Counted from the first letter of the stretch, positions 26,001 through 34,770 are shown. The stretch: 44,333 nt of DNA from Candidatus Eisenbacteria bacterium (GCA_030017955.1 JASEGR010000015.1:1-44333); one strand, 5' to 3'. Made by a program: numbers and translations. Notes: generated by a model not told the origin, from the sequence alone.

Positions 26001-26693
26001 TTACTTTTCTCCGTTCTCTTCGATTCGCCCGTCTCTGAGCCTTATCACTCTCCGTCCCCTGGAGATGATCATCGAGTCGTGAGAAGAAATCAGAAAAGTG
26101 ATACCGAGTTCCTTGTTGAGCTCCTGCATAAGGCCAACGACTGCGATGCCTGTTGCGGAATCGAGATTGCCGGTTGGCTCATCTGCGAGCACTAACCATG
26201 GGTCCTTGACAACGGCGCGAGCTATGGAAACCCTCTGGCGCTCTCCGCCGGATAGCTCATCCGGCCTGTGTTTTATTCTGTGGGAGAGACCGACGCGTTC
26301 AAGAATGCTGGTAACTGCCTTGTGACGCTCCGCCCTCGTCGTGCCGCATAGAAGCAGCGGGTATTCGACATTCTCGTAAACATTGAGCACGGGGATCAGG
26401 TTGAAACTCTGGAAGATGTAGCCAATCTTGTCCCTTCTCAGCCGGTGCAGAGAGTTAAGGCTCTTGTCTGTCACATCCTCTCCGTCAAGCCGGACCCGCC
26501 CGGCTGTGGGCTTGTCTATCAAGCCTGCTATGTTGAGCAGTGTGGTCTTTCCGCTTCCGGAAGGGCCGGCCAACACGACGAAATCACCTTCGCTGATCTC
26601 AAGATTGATATCCTTCAGAGCTTCGAGCCGCACCGTCCCGAGACAGTATTGCTTGCACACGTTATCGATTCTGACTGCTGACCGGATATTCAT
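26001..26693 (-). CDS. ABC transporter ATP-binding protein (LolD/MacB type)
   Basis: This 230-residue nucleotide-binding domain has Walker A GPSGSGKTT near residue 43, Q-loop YIFQSFNLIPVLNVYENVEYPL, signature LSGGERQR, Walker B WLVLADEPTGNLD and switch His in SSHD. The NVEYPL and GNLD stretches are typical of LolD/MacB/FtsE ATPases that pair with FtsX-type permeases. The frame opens further upstream at 26738, but ATG 26693 has GGGAGG about 11 bases ahead and gives the family length. It overlaps the end of the TPR gene by 32 bases. Confidence 0.93.
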   Translation of the reverse strand: MNIRSAVRIDNVCKQYCLGTVRLEALKDINLEISEGDFVVLAGPSGSGKTTLLNIAGLIDKPTAGRVRLDGEDVTDKSLNSLHRLRRDKIGYIFQSFNLIPVLNVYENVEYPLLLCGTTRAERHKAVTSILERVGLSHRIKHRPDELSGGERQRVSIARAVVKDPWLVLADEPTGNLDSATGIAVVGLMQELNKELGITFLISSHDSMIISRGRRVIRLRDGRIEENGEK

Positions 26694-27363
26694 TGTCGGC
26701 CTTGCCTCCCTTGAGACGCAGGCGTGCCTTTGCCGCATAGTCAGAACCTGGATCAGTTGCTATTACGCGCGCATACCTGAGCCTTGCCTCAGAAATATCT
26801 CCGGCGTCTTCAAGCAGCAGACCGTAGTGGTAAAGGTAGGAGAGCCAGAAACTGATGGGCGCATCAAAGCCCTCCTTCCTGGTTAACTTATCGATGTGTT
26901 TGAAATCCTGTTCGGCGATACGACGTCTCTTGAACATCTTGGGGACAGTGGCGCTGTTTATGGCTCTCACCATCCTGACATGATAATTATCCGGATCCAG
27001 TCTCACCGCCTTGTCCATGTACTTGAAGCCCTTCTTCATATAGCCCATCTTCTTCCAGAATGGAGCCCGATCTCTCGCTATGATGGTGTGCAGCGATCCG
27101 AAATAGACCATCGCAATGGCGTTATCCGGCTCGATCTCGAGTACTCGTGAAAGGCATTGTTCGGCCTTAATAATATCGTCTGGCGCCCTGCCCCGGGCCG
27201 CCACGTCATGATGCCGCATGCCATTTGCCAAAAGACTGTCCGCTAAAACCTGTTCTTCAGGTCCGGAGTACTCCCCGTGCACTTCATGGAGTGTGATTGC
27301 ATGGGCGTAACCGGAAAACAGCAGCGCCGCGGCGGTGAAATGAATAAGGAGTGTTTTTCTCAT
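26662..27363 (-). CDS. Periplasmic TPR protein, first gene of the Lol-like operon
   Basis: This 233-residue protein has a signal peptide (about 1-22, ending YAHA) and degenerate tetratricopeptide helices, with LEIEPDNAIAMVYFGSLH, VRLDPDNYHVRMVRA and ARVIATDPGSDYAAKARLRL showing the repeat spacing of 34 or so. No catalytic motif is visible. TPR proteins generally serve as scaffolds. As the first gene of the operon it may recruit cargo or the permease's periplasmic domain, which is inference. GGAGG lies eight bases before the ATG. Confidence 0.75.
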   Translation of the reverse strand: MRKTLLIHFTAAALLFSGYAHAITLHEVHGEYSGPEEQVLADSLLANGMRHHDVAARGRAPDDIIKAEQCLSRVLEIEPDNAIAMVYFGSLHTIIARDRAPFWKKMGYMKKGFKYMDKAVRLDPDNYHVRMVRAINSATVPKMFKRRRIAEQDFKHIDKLTRKEGFDAPISFWLSYLYHYGLLLEDAGDISEARLRYARVIATDPGSDYAAKARLRLKGGKADNEYPVSSQNR

Positions 27364-27397
27364 ACCGGTCCTCCATTTCGAAAGCTGAAATCACTCG

Positions 27398-27422
27398 CAT
27401 TCAAATGCTTCACACTTGAATG
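27398..27422. promoter_or_regulatory. Inverted repeat upstream of the Lol-like operon
   Basis: CATTCAA (27398-27404) and TTGAATG (27416-27422) form a perfect seven-base inverted repeat with an 11-base spacer, 35-60 bases before the first gene. The position suits an operator. LytTR regulators usually bind direct repeats, so it may belong to another regulator. Confidence 0.3.
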
Positions 27423-27553
27423 GTACGACAGACCTTCGGGCAGCGTGTCTTAATTGCGACGAAACGACAAATCTGGTGGATAGAATGTATGAAGAAGAGA
27501 TGGAAAACATGAGAGGCGCCTGGCTGCGGCCGGCACAAATCCTGGAAATATTC

Positions 27554-27582
27554 TTGACTTCATCTGCGTCGTGCTGTCCAAT
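27554..27582 (+). promoter_or_regulatory. Possible sigma-70 promoter for the glycosyltransferase pair
   Basis: TTGACT (27554-27559) and TCCAAT (27577-27582) are 17 bases apart; the first matches -35 at five of six, the second -10 at four of six. It lies about 90 bases before the glycosyltransferase start. A CGTCGC/GCGACG hairpin (27607-27630) follows in the leader. The remainder of the 312-base gap shows nothing else. Confidence 0.3.
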
Positions 27583-27675
27583 GGCGGCGTGAGGTCCGGG
27601 ATTGCTCGTCGCTTCCGGCGAGAGGCGACGCTGATCAGACCTTCTTAGTGCTTGTTCCGCCGGCGAGGTTCAGTC

Positions 27676-28461
27676 GTGTGGTCAGGAAAACGAGTATCAA
27701 TCATCTTTCCAACCTTCAACGAGAAGGACTCCATAGCGGATTGCATTGAGGAATTCTTCCATCTCCCTTACGTGGACGACATTCTGGTCGTGGACAACAA
27801 TGCCGCTCCCGGGACAGTGGAGGAGGTTGTCCGCACGTACGCCCGGATCGTGCATGAACCCAGGCAGGGCTATGGATGGGCTATCCGGCAAGGAATGGAG
27901 AAGACCGATGGCGACCTGGTCGTGATCTGCGAACCCGACGGGACTTTTGTCCCTGATGATCTTGAGAAGCTTCTCGCATACACAAAGGACTTCGATATTG
28001 TCTATGGGAGCAGGACGCTGGGCTGGATGATCTGGGAGCGTGCGAACATGGGATGGTTCCTTCGGCTCGGCAACATAGTCGTTGCAAAGATGATTGAGGT
28101 CCTGTTCAATTGCCGATCACTCTCGGACGTCGGCTGCACTTTCAGAGTCCTGAGAAGAGAGGTTTCGGATTTTCTGCTTCCGCACTATCGAGTCTCAGGT
28201 TCGGACTTCGGACCGGAGATGATGCTTCGCTCAGTCCTCGCTTCATGCCGCGTCGTCCAGATCCCGGTGAACTACCGTCGCCGGGTTGGCGTGTCTTCAG
28301 TGACAGGGGACCCATTTAAGGCATTTATCCTGGGCATGCGAATGATCTTCATGATTCTTTCGTTCCGCCTGGGGTCACTGCTCCGCATGCAACGGTATGT
28401 GATGCCTGCCTACAGATTGTCAAAGGCACCCGAATCCGTGGAGCCGAAGAGTGTCGGTTGA
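27676..28461 (+). CDS. Family 2 glycosyltransferase (polyprenyl-phosphate sugar synthase-like)
   Basis: This 261-residue GT-A protein has SIIFPTFNEKDSI at its start, VDDILVVDNNA and VICEPDGTFVP (the DXD-like site) in the order expected of DPM1-like enzymes, plus IVYGSRTLGW. A C-terminal hydrophobic segment (KAFILGMRMIFMILSF) may lie on the membrane. Such enzymes charge a polyprenyl phosphate with a sugar from a nucleotide donor. I chose GTG 27676, with GAGGT seven bases ahead, over TTG 27652, which has no ribosome site. It overlaps the next gene by 11 bases, so the pair likely forms one pathway. Confidence 0.85.
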   Translation: MWSGKRVSIIFPTFNEKDSIADCIEEFFHLPYVDDILVVDNNAAPGTVEEVVRTYARIVHEPRQGYGWAIRQGMEKTDGDLVVICEPDGTFVPDDLEKLLAYTKDFDIVYGSRTLGWMIWERANMGWFLRLGNIVVAKMIEVLFNCRSLSDVGCTFRVLRREVSDFLLPHYRVSGSDFGPEMMLRSVLASCRVVQIPVNYRRRVGVSSVTGDPFKAFILGMRMIFMILSFRLGSLLRMQRYVMPAYRLSKAPESVEPKSVG

Positions 28462-30058
28462 GCTCCCGCCGCTAACCCCCAAAGCCGGCGTGGCGATTCT
28501 GATTCTCACAGCGGCGTTCCTCGCTCTTTACCTCTGGGGAAGCGCGCCCAGTGTAATGGAAGGGGACAGCGCAGAGCTGCAAACTGTGGCGCTCGTGGGA
28601 GGGATCGCCCATCCCAGCGGCTATCCGCTCTTCATCATGGCGGGTAATCTCTTTCGTCACACCTTGAGCGGCGACCTTGCTCACCGGATAACTGCAATGT
28701 GTGCCTTCTTCGGCGCCCTCACAATTGCAGTTTACGTGCTCGTTCTTCGCCAGGTCGGTCTTCCATTCTGGTCGTGCCTGCTAGGCGCTGCCTGGTATGG
28801 AACCACGTACACGTTCTGGTGGTCATCCATCCGCACAGAGGTGTACACGCTTGCCCTTTTGTGCTTCGCAATTGCCATGTTGAAGTCACTGACCTACCTG
28901 CGCACGCGAAATCCGCGGGATGCTGCCATGACCGCTTTTGCCTTGGGGCTCACCCTTGCCGGTCACCTTGCGTTCTGTCCAGCCGTGCTCGTGATCGCGG
29001 CAACGCTCATCATCCTCAGACCCGGACATATGTCTTTCATCGGCTATCTCTTGCTGCTCTTTCTTCCCTTTGTTATCGGTGTGTCGCCGTACCTCTATCT
29101 TTTCTGGGCAGACGCCAGACACCTGCCCATGAATTACCTGAATTACACGATCAACCTGGATGCCCGGCAATACGGCCTCAGCACCGCCGCGTTTGATGAT
29201 TTCTGGGAGCGCATCCCTTGGCTGGTGTTTGGTAAGGAATCGCATCCAAACGTCTTCCTATTTAGTCCCAGGATGCTGGCGAGAAATCTCCTTAGTGCAG
29301 GCGCAGTGGAGTTTCTCTTCGAGTTCGGCCTGCCTGCATTCATTCCATTCATATTGGGGATTGTGAAGTACAAGGCATTCAAGAAAACTGCAGCCTTGCT
29401 GCTCCTCGCCATTGCCTTATCCACCGTAGGACTTGGCATCGCTTTTGCCTATGGCCGCATGCTGCCTGTCTTCCTGATGGCTGCCACATTCGTCGTCGGG
29501 ATCGTGCTCGCTCACGGCATCGCCGTCTTGGTCGCCGCCGCACGCCGCCATCTTCATGCGCCGAAGTCACTGGCGATAGCCTTCGGTAGTTTGTTCCTGG
29601 TCGCAGGTATGCTGACTCCCCACATTCTCCGTGTGTCCACGTACTATTCATATCTTGGACCGCTGGATTGGTACGTCCGGGAAGAAGGGCAACCAACAAT
29701 CGACAACGTTATCCCTCGACTGCGGCACTACTGGGAACCGAGGGAATACGGTAACCGGGTCATGTCGATTGTTCCCAAGAATGCTCTTGTCGCCGGAGCG
29801 TGGGATGACATCATGATTCTGTTTTACCTGCATTATGCCGAAGGTGTCCGTCCGGATCTCACTCTGGACTCGTTCTATAGGGAGCACCTGACGAGACTTG
29901 CCGGATGGCAGAAGACTTATGGCCTAGGAGAGAGACCGGTTGTGCTTACAAGTCCGCCATCTATTCTCCTCGACCGTCCTGTGCAGGCCGACTCGATGGC
30001 GGTCACAGCCGGTAAGTGGATCTACATCCTCAAGGAACCGATACGCACTGCAGACTAG
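28451..30058 (+). CDS. DUF2723-family membrane glycosyltransferase
   Basis: This 535-residue protein has about ten hydrophobic helices. A loop after the first helix carries the acidic motif EGDSAELQT, and IAHPSGYPLFIMAGNLF resembles the HPPGYPLY motif of DUF2723/GT39-type enzymes, which use polyprenyl-phosphate sugars. The C-terminal 120 residues look soluble and periplasmic. The substrate is unknown, perhaps protein or lipid glycosylation. The GTG start overlaps the upstream transferase, which could supply the donor. Its end overlaps the convergent gene by four bases. Confidence 0.82.
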   Translation: MSVELPPLTPKAGVAILILTAAFLALYLWGSAPSVMEGDSAELQTVALVGGIAHPSGYPLFIMAGNLFRHTLSGDLAHRITAMCAFFGALTIAVYVLVLRQVGLPFWSCLLGAAWYGTTYTFWWSSIRTEVYTLALLCFAIAMLKSLTYLRTRNPRDAAMTAFALGLTLAGHLAFCPAVLVIAATLIILRPGHMSFIGYLLLLFLPFVIGVSPYLYLFWADARHLPMNYLNYTINLDARQYGLSTAAFDDFWERIPWLVFGKESHPNVFLFSPRMLARNLLSAGAVEFLFEFGLPAFIPFILGIVKYKAFKKTAALLLLAIALSTVGLGIAFAYGRMLPVFLMAATFVVGIVLAHGIAVLVAAARRHLHAPKSLAIAFGSLFLVAGMLTPHILRVSTYYSYLGPLDWYVREEGQPTIDNVIPRLRHYWEPREYGNRVMSIVPKNALVAGAWDDIMILFYLHYAEGVRPDLTLDSFYREHLTRLAGWQKTYGLGERPVVLTSPPSILLDRPVQADSMAVTAGKWIYILKEPIRTAD

Positions 30059-31692
30059 TCCTGTTCTTCCACAGCGGCTTCAGCTCGATACAGTACAATC
30101 GGGGCAATAGGTTTCCGGCTCAATGCCCAGGGCGGGTTGGAGAAGGTAGAGATGTAGAATCCTCCACCATCTCTTGTGGAGAACACGGTAAACGGACTCG
30201 CAGGTTCAGTGTACTTCTTCACTACCTTTAGCTGAAGATTCTGAGAAATCTTTGTCAGCGATTGCTGATGAATGCCTTCCGGGTATGCAAGGTAATCTCC
30301 CTGCTCAAGTTGTGGATTGAGAGCTTCGAGCTGCTTCATGCCGTTCTGTCCGGCATACCATTGCCATCCCCAGTGACCGCTGAAATATATATTAGCTCCG
30401 CCGGGCAGCTCACTGCGAATCAGCGCAGCCTTTTCCTTATAGAAGTCGGCCCAAATTCGATCAGAGAGACCCAAAGCCGAAGTAATCAGAATAGTCAAAA
30501 GAAGCATTCCTGCATTCCAAGAAAAGGATGGACGCACTTCCAGGAAGCGAGCCAGCACCAGGCAGAGAGGCACAATCACCAGTAGGACGTGCCGTGTTGC
30601 TATGAAAGGAGCGAGAAAAACGGTGAACAGTGCGCCGGAAACCAACCAGAGATAAAGAAGCAAAGTAATCTCTCGAGTTTCAGTGAATATCGTTTTCAGA
30701 TTACGCAGGAAACTTCCACATGCCAACAGAACGATGCCGATCCCGTTTACAAGAAACAACATGCACAAAAGTCTTCTGATTATGTATTCGTTTGCCGCGC
30801 CAAGATACACTCCAACAATCATGACGGCCAGAGAGATAAGTGCAAGAATCAGGGCTGTCCTGACTCCGGCGTTCAGGAGCTTCATGGTATGCCAGAGATT
30901 TCTGAGATAGATTGGGGAAAAAGTCAGAATTGCGCCAAGACACGCTAACCAGGCCAGACCCATGTCCGTAAATCCCTTGCCTCCGAAAAGCCGGGATGGG
31001 CGATCGAGAATATGGATCGAGCCGTAATCCCAATAGTTGAAACAGGACCACAGAACCAGAATCCCCACCGGGATGCCCATCGTCCAAACTAGGCGGAATT
31101 GTTTTCTGACGATCATGTAGATCAGCATCGTTGCGATTAGACACAGGCTCGAGTACTTGATCAGGCACGCGCATCCCGCTAGGAAGCCGGCCAATGCAAA
31201 CCGCCGTGTTTCGGATTTGGTCCCAGGTCTTATCAGCACATAGTAAAAAGCCAGCCAGAAAGACAGAAGAGGAATATCGACCATCAGGTTTTGCCCTACT
31301 ACAAACGCAGGGCTCAGGGTCAGGAGAGCCGTAAGAAAGAGCGCACGGGACGGGATGACAACGTTACAAATGAGGTAGATGAGTATGATGCATGCAAGTG
31401 TGAAGAATGATTGCAGAGTGTGCATCCACACTTCACCAAAGCCCAGGAACTTGCTCCAACCCGCAAGCAAATAGGGGTACAAATGAGGTTGGTTCAACAC
31501 AGAAATCGGCTCGGCATTCTGCTCCCAGTTTACCAAACCGCTCATCGGGTGCAGCGGATTCTGAAGAATCCATTCTGCCATCTCTAAGTAAGCCGCATCG
31601 TCTATGTGATACGCCTTATTCAGATTTATGGCTGTGGCAAAAAGCCAGATGGTCACGAAGACGATGACTTTGAAAGAACGGCGGGTCTTCAT
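30055..31692 (-). CDS. ArnT/GT39-like membrane glycosyltransferase
   Basis: This 545-residue protein has about eleven hydrophobic segments. Its first periplasmic loop carries HIDDAAYLEMAEWIL, an Asp-Asp motif like that of GT39/ArnT enzymes, followed by QPHLYPYLLAGWSKFLG and VDIPLLSFWLAFYYVLI, which fit the PMT_2-type domain (PF13231 as I recall). It should transfer a sugar from a polyprenyl carrier to an acceptor outside the membrane. The C-terminal 100 residues form a soluble tail. It is convergent with the DUF2723 gene and is not in its operon, but both could share the carrier made by the GT2 enzyme. Confidence 0.82.
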   Translation of the reverse strand: MKTRRSFKVIVFVTIWLFATAINLNKAYHIDDAAYLEMAEWILQNPLHPMSGLVNWEQNAEPISVLNQPHLYPYLLAGWSKFLGFGEVWMHTLQSFFTLACIILIYLICNVVIPSRALFLTALLTLSPAFVVGQNLMVDIPLLSFWLAFYYVLIRPGTKSETRRFALAGFLAGCACLIKYSSLCLIATMLIYMIVRKQFRLVWTMGIPVGILVLWSCFNYWDYGSIHILDRPSRLFGGKGFTDMGLAWLACLGAILTFSPIYLRNLWHTMKLLNAGVRTALILALISLAVMIVGVYLGAANEYIIRRLLCMLFLVNGIGIVLLACGSFLRNLKTIFTETREITLLLYLWLVSGALFTVFLAPFIATRHVLLVIVPLCLVLARFLEVRPSFSWNAGMLLLTILITSALGLSDRIWADFYKEKAALIRSELPGGANIYFSGHWGWQWYAGQNGMKQLEALNPQLEQGDYLAYPEGIHQQSLTKISQNLQLKVVKKYTEPASPFTVFSTRDGGGFYISTFSNPPWALSRKPIAPIVLYRAEAAVEEQD

Positions 31693-31749
31693 TTCTCCAC
31701 GTTGACTTCCTGTTGAAATGCCAAGTAGAAAATAGATGCCGCGCGCACG

Positions 31750-32055
31750 CTATGCTCCGGGCTTCACCGGAGATGCGGCACCTTCGCCCACGGCCGTGGT
31801 CCAAGTTCGCACCCACCAGCGCTTCACCAGACCGTTTCGAACGTAGGGGTCTGCCTTTGCGAATCGCTCGGCGACTTCGGGAGATTCCCCCTGAAAAATG
31901 AGCACTGCGCCGTCAACCGGATCCGCAAATGTGCCGCCGAGAACAAGCTCGCCCTTGGCGTGGGCGTTCCACGCCAGTGTCAAGTGTTCGTTACGAAATT
32001 CAGCTCTCCGCGCCAAATAGTCCGGGGCAGCATCATAAAATAGAAGATAGTGCAT
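31750..32055 (-). CDS. YciI-like protein
   Basis: This 101-residue protein has the YCII fold: MHYLLFYDAAPDYLARR, HLTLAWNAHAKGELVLGGTF, AVLIFQGESPEVAERFAKADPYVRNGLV, with the conserved His and the DPY Asp that are the supposed active-site pair. Members are linked to ring-cleavage or dehydratase-like chemistry, but few functions are known. The C-terminus has a short polar tail. It lies 34 bases after the PAS gene in a leftward cluster with Tag. Confidence 0.88.
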   Translation of the reverse strand: MHYLLFYDAAPDYLARRAEFRNEHLTLAWNAHAKGELVLGGTFADPVDGAVLIFQGESPEVAERFAKADPYVRNGLVKRWWVRTWTTAVGEGAASPVKPGA

Positions 32056-32089
32056 CGTGACTTCCTATGAGTCTTGGTACAGCGCCGTG

Positions 32090-32428
32090 CTAAGCGGATT
32101 TCTTTGGAGGCTCATACCTCTCGTAATATCCAAGGAGGTTTCCTTTAGTGTCCCGAACGGCCCTCGTGAAAACGCGATGCTCGTTGTCATCGACGATCAT
32201 CCGTTCATCTTCGCCGTTCTTGAGATGTTCAAATACATCCAGGATTATCTTGTTGGAATTTTCGTTGTGGCAATCAAAGATTGATCTTCCAATCTCGGCG
32301 GGCTTGCCCTTGTAGCGCTCGAAGGCGGTCTTGTTCATGTATCGTATGACGTGCTTTGTGTCCACAAATACAAACGGGTCTCTCAGACTGTCCATGAGGT
32401 ATTCGAGCAGCTGCAATTTATCGTCCAT
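32090..32428 (-). CDS. Stand-alone PAS-domain protein
   Basis: This 112-residue protein is a single PAS domain: FVFVDTKHVIRYMNKTAFERYKGKPAEIGRSIFDCHNENS has the PAS fold and the IGRSxFDCH motif of the PAS_10/DUF438 type, which may bind a haem or other cofactor through His. It ends GYYERYEPPKK. No kinase or output domain is attached, so it must act through a partner or store a ligand. It follows Tag by 18 bases. Confidence 0.82.
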   Translation of the reverse strand: MDDKLQLLEYLMDSLRDPFVFVDTKHVIRYMNKTAFERYKGKPAEIGRSIFDCHNENSNKIILDVFEHLKNGEDERMIVDDNEHRVFTRAVRDTKGNLLGYYERYEPPKKSA

Positions 32429-32446
32429 TACCCCTCCGTTTGGCGC

Positions 32447-33055
32447 TCAACGTCGCGATTTATGGTGTGCGGTACGTTTGTCCTGTCGAGCTATCTTGAC
32501 TAGCTCCCTGTGGCGGAAGCAGTTGACTACGTGGTCATTCACCATTCCGACCGCTTGCATGAATGCGTAGCAAATTGTCGAGCCGACGAAACTGAACCCT
32601 AGTTTCTTCAAATCCCTGCTCATCGCATCGGATTGTTGCGTCCGGGCCGGCAGTTCAGAAAGAGACTTCCACGCGTTCTGCCTGGGCGCGTGATTGACGT
32701 AACGCCAGATGAACGAGTCGAACGAACCGTACTCTTTCCTGATGTCCAGCACTCCGTGTGCATTCTTGATTGCAGATTCTATCTTGAGGCGATTGCGCAC
32801 GATGCCGGGATCTGAGAGCAGGCGCTTGACGTCAGCTCGGGAGTACGACGCAATTTTCTTGATATCGAAGCCGTGAAATGCCTTACGGTAGTTCTGTCGC
32901 TTCTTGAGGATGGTTGACCAACTCAGACCCGCCTGCGCTCCCTCAAGGATCAACATTTCGAACAAGCGCCGGTCGTCATGTACAGGTGTGCCCCACTCGA
33001 CATCATGGTACAAGACGTAAAGAGGATCGCTCCCGGCCCATCCGCACCTTGTCAT
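32447..33055 (-). CDS. tag: DNA-3-methyladenine glycosylase I
   Basis: This 202-residue base-excision enzyme removes 3-methyladenine from DNA. The family's residues fall at the same positions as in E. coli Tag: Cys4 and His17 as zinc ligands, Glu38 in the base pocket (LILEGAQAGLSW), and a C-terminal NDHVVNCFRH supplying the other zinc His and Cys. The length is standard (187-200). It is the first gene of the short leftward cluster with the PAS and YciI-like genes. The start is ATG 33055. Confidence 0.95.
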   Translation of the reverse strand: MTRCGWAGSDPLYVLYHDVEWGTPVHDDRRLFEMLILEGAQAGLSWSTILKKRQNYRKAFHGFDIKKIASYSRADVKRLLSDPGIVRNRLKIESAIKNAHGVLDIRKEYGSFDSFIWRYVNHAPRQNAWKSLSELPARTQQSDAMSRDLKKLGFSFVGSTICYAFMQAVGMVNDHVVNCFRHRELVKIARQDKRTAHHKSRR

Positions 33056-33188
33056 AACGTTTGCCCCCGCTCAACGTGTCTCCGCAGAGCAAATCAGAAT
33101 CGAGCTTGAAGTATAGCATGACAGACGTCTTGGGGGTTACGGTTCTTGGGGGTCTATCCAATGGGGAGAGGTCAGACGCCCAGCCGAA

Positions 33189-33392
33189 TCACCACATCTT
33201 CTTTCCAGTGGCTTTGTCGAGGGCATTCATGCTGACCATGCAATCATATATGGATCTCAAATGGATGAGCTTCGCCTGCGACAATGCGGTCTGGACATCA
33301 AGGAGATCCAGGTTTGTCACCACGCCCGCCTCGTATTGTGCCTGGGCTCTAGAGAGAGCAGCTTCCGCTTCAGATACGATTCCGGAGGGACA
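33189..33392 (-). pseudogene. C-terminal remnant of a TolC-family outer-membrane efflux protein
   Basis: The leftward frame gives 67 codons ending KATGKKMW with TGA at 33189-33191. It contains EAEAALSRAQAQYEAGVVTN and LDLLDVQTALSQAKLIHLRS, the classic last coiled-coil segment of TolC proteins, whose full length is about 420-480. The TolB-like stop (33393-33395) immediately precedes it in the same frame, so there is no start and no N-terminal part. It is a fragment left by recombination or deletion, unless read through from the upstream gene. A rightward 111-codon frame over the same bases is its antisense shadow. Confidence 0.75.
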
Positions 33393-34643
33393 CTAGTCAA
33401 CGTTCAAAACAAGAATGTCCCAGTTTGGTCTCGTGGCTGCACTGAGCTGAATCATCATGCGATTATCCGCGGGTGACCACTTTCCATAGCCAACATTATG
33501 TACAGAAGTCCCAGTGACCTGACGGAACCTGCCACCTGCAATTTCATAGATCCACAACTCGTTATGGCCGGATCTGGTGCTGGTGAATGCAATCTTTGAT
33601 CCGTCAGGTGACCATGTCGGGAAGAAATTGTCCCATTGGGATTGAGTAATTGCCACCGGCTCCCCGCCGTCTGCAGAGATAGAATAGATGTTCCTTGAGT
33701 TTCCGTCGGATTTCGCGTAGATGATGCGTTTGCTGTCGGGCGACCACTCGGGATGAAACTTGGAACCACTGTCCCAGGTAAGTTGAACTGAACTTCTCTC
33801 TTTGACAGAAATCTTACAGATCTGGTGTGCACTGCCGACGGTCCCGGATGTGTATGCGACCCAGCTGCCATCAGGAGACCATCTGGGATACCATTGGATC
33901 TTGTCGTCCTTGGTTAGCTGTTGTGAGGTTTGAGAGCCGACGTCGAATGTGCAGATATGGCTTACGTCGGTTCCAAGATTGGAATTAGCATGAGTGGAGT
34001 AGACGTTGGTATTGTATGCGATATGCGAACCGTCTGGGGAAAAGGTTGGGAAACAAGCATCGCCACTGAGAGCCAGACGGTGAGATTCCCCGTTTACCGG
34101 AGAGCACACAACAATGCTGTACAACCACGGCCCATCTCTAGGTTCCGCTGTGACATAAGCGATAGAGTTTCCATCCCGGGACCAGGTGCATGAGGAAGGG
34201 TAGAGGTATTTGTCCGCAAATATACGCGTCACCTTTTCTGCTTTTGATGGCATGACCATAACTAAATTCGAGAGGTCGCTTGATGTCCCCTTCTCGCCAA
34301 TTGTCCTGACTGCAAAGTAGTAGATGGTATCGTTCGTCAAGCCGTTCACTGTGCATTCCCTGACGGCTGTTTGGCCGCTGTCATTGCTAACGGTCTTGAG
34401 CAATCGAAGCGAAGATTGATCCTTGTCGGAGAAATAGACCTCAAAGGATCTTGGGCCGGAGCGTGTTGACGGTTCAATCCTCGGCATCTCATCACCCCAG
34501 CACCATGCTAGAGTGACCATGCCGTCGCCCCTGCGGCTATCCAGCCGGGGTGCATAAAGAGGATCAGGTCCTGGCTGGACCAGCTGGTTGCATGTGGTAA
34601 GCGTGAAGACGGCAAGACACAGCAGGGGGAGATTTCGTTTCAT
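33393..34643 (-). CDS. TolB-like beta-propeller lipoprotein with fibronectin-like domain
   Basis: This protein of about 416 residues has a signal peptide with lipobox LTTC, which would be cleaved and lipidated. A fibronectin type III-like domain (about 25-125, with VNGLTNDTIYYFAVRTIGEKG) is followed by TolB-type PD40 propeller blades with repeated WSPDGSxIAYxS motifs (PTFSPDGSHIAY, PRWSPDGSWVAYTS, PTWSPDGSKIAFTS). Such proteins are envelope scaffolds; the true TolB partners are not here. The start could be ATG 34655 (GAAGG five bases ahead) or 34643. Its stop lies directly against the TolC remnant. Confidence 0.85.
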   Translation of the reverse strand: MKRNLPLLCLAVFTLTTCNQLVQPGPDPLYAPRLDSRRGDGMVTLAWCWGDEMPRIEPSTRSGPRSFEVYFSDKDQSSLRLLKTVSNDSGQTAVRECTVNGLTNDTIYYFAVRTIGEKGTSSDLSNLVMVMPSKAEKVTRIFADKYLYPSSCTWSRDGNSIAYVTAEPRDGPWLYSIVVCSPVNGESHRLALSGDACFPTFSPDGSHIAYNTNVYSTHANSNLGTDVSHICTFDVGSQTSQQLTKDDKIQWYPRWSPDGSWVAYTSGTVGSAHQICKISVKERSSVQLTWDSGSKFHPEWSPDSKRIIYAKSDGNSRNIYSISADGGEPVAITQSQWDNFFPTWSPDGSKIAFTSTRSGHNELWIYEIAGGRFRQVTGTSVHNVGYGKWSPADNRMMIQLSAATRPNWDILVLNVD

Positions 34644-34770
34644 GTTCCGGTGCATGAGCCTTCGAGCACAACGACAATCACGTAAATAGGGATAAGGCAC
34701 CCTCGGCCACTCAAACCTGCAATGCATCACAACAACGGCGCGACAAGTTTGCCGAGCGTCACCTCACCTC

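Noticed and set aside
33061-33396. Rightward 111-codon frame
   Set aside because: It is the antisense of the TolC remnant, which has clear family motifs on the other strand, and has no ribosome site.
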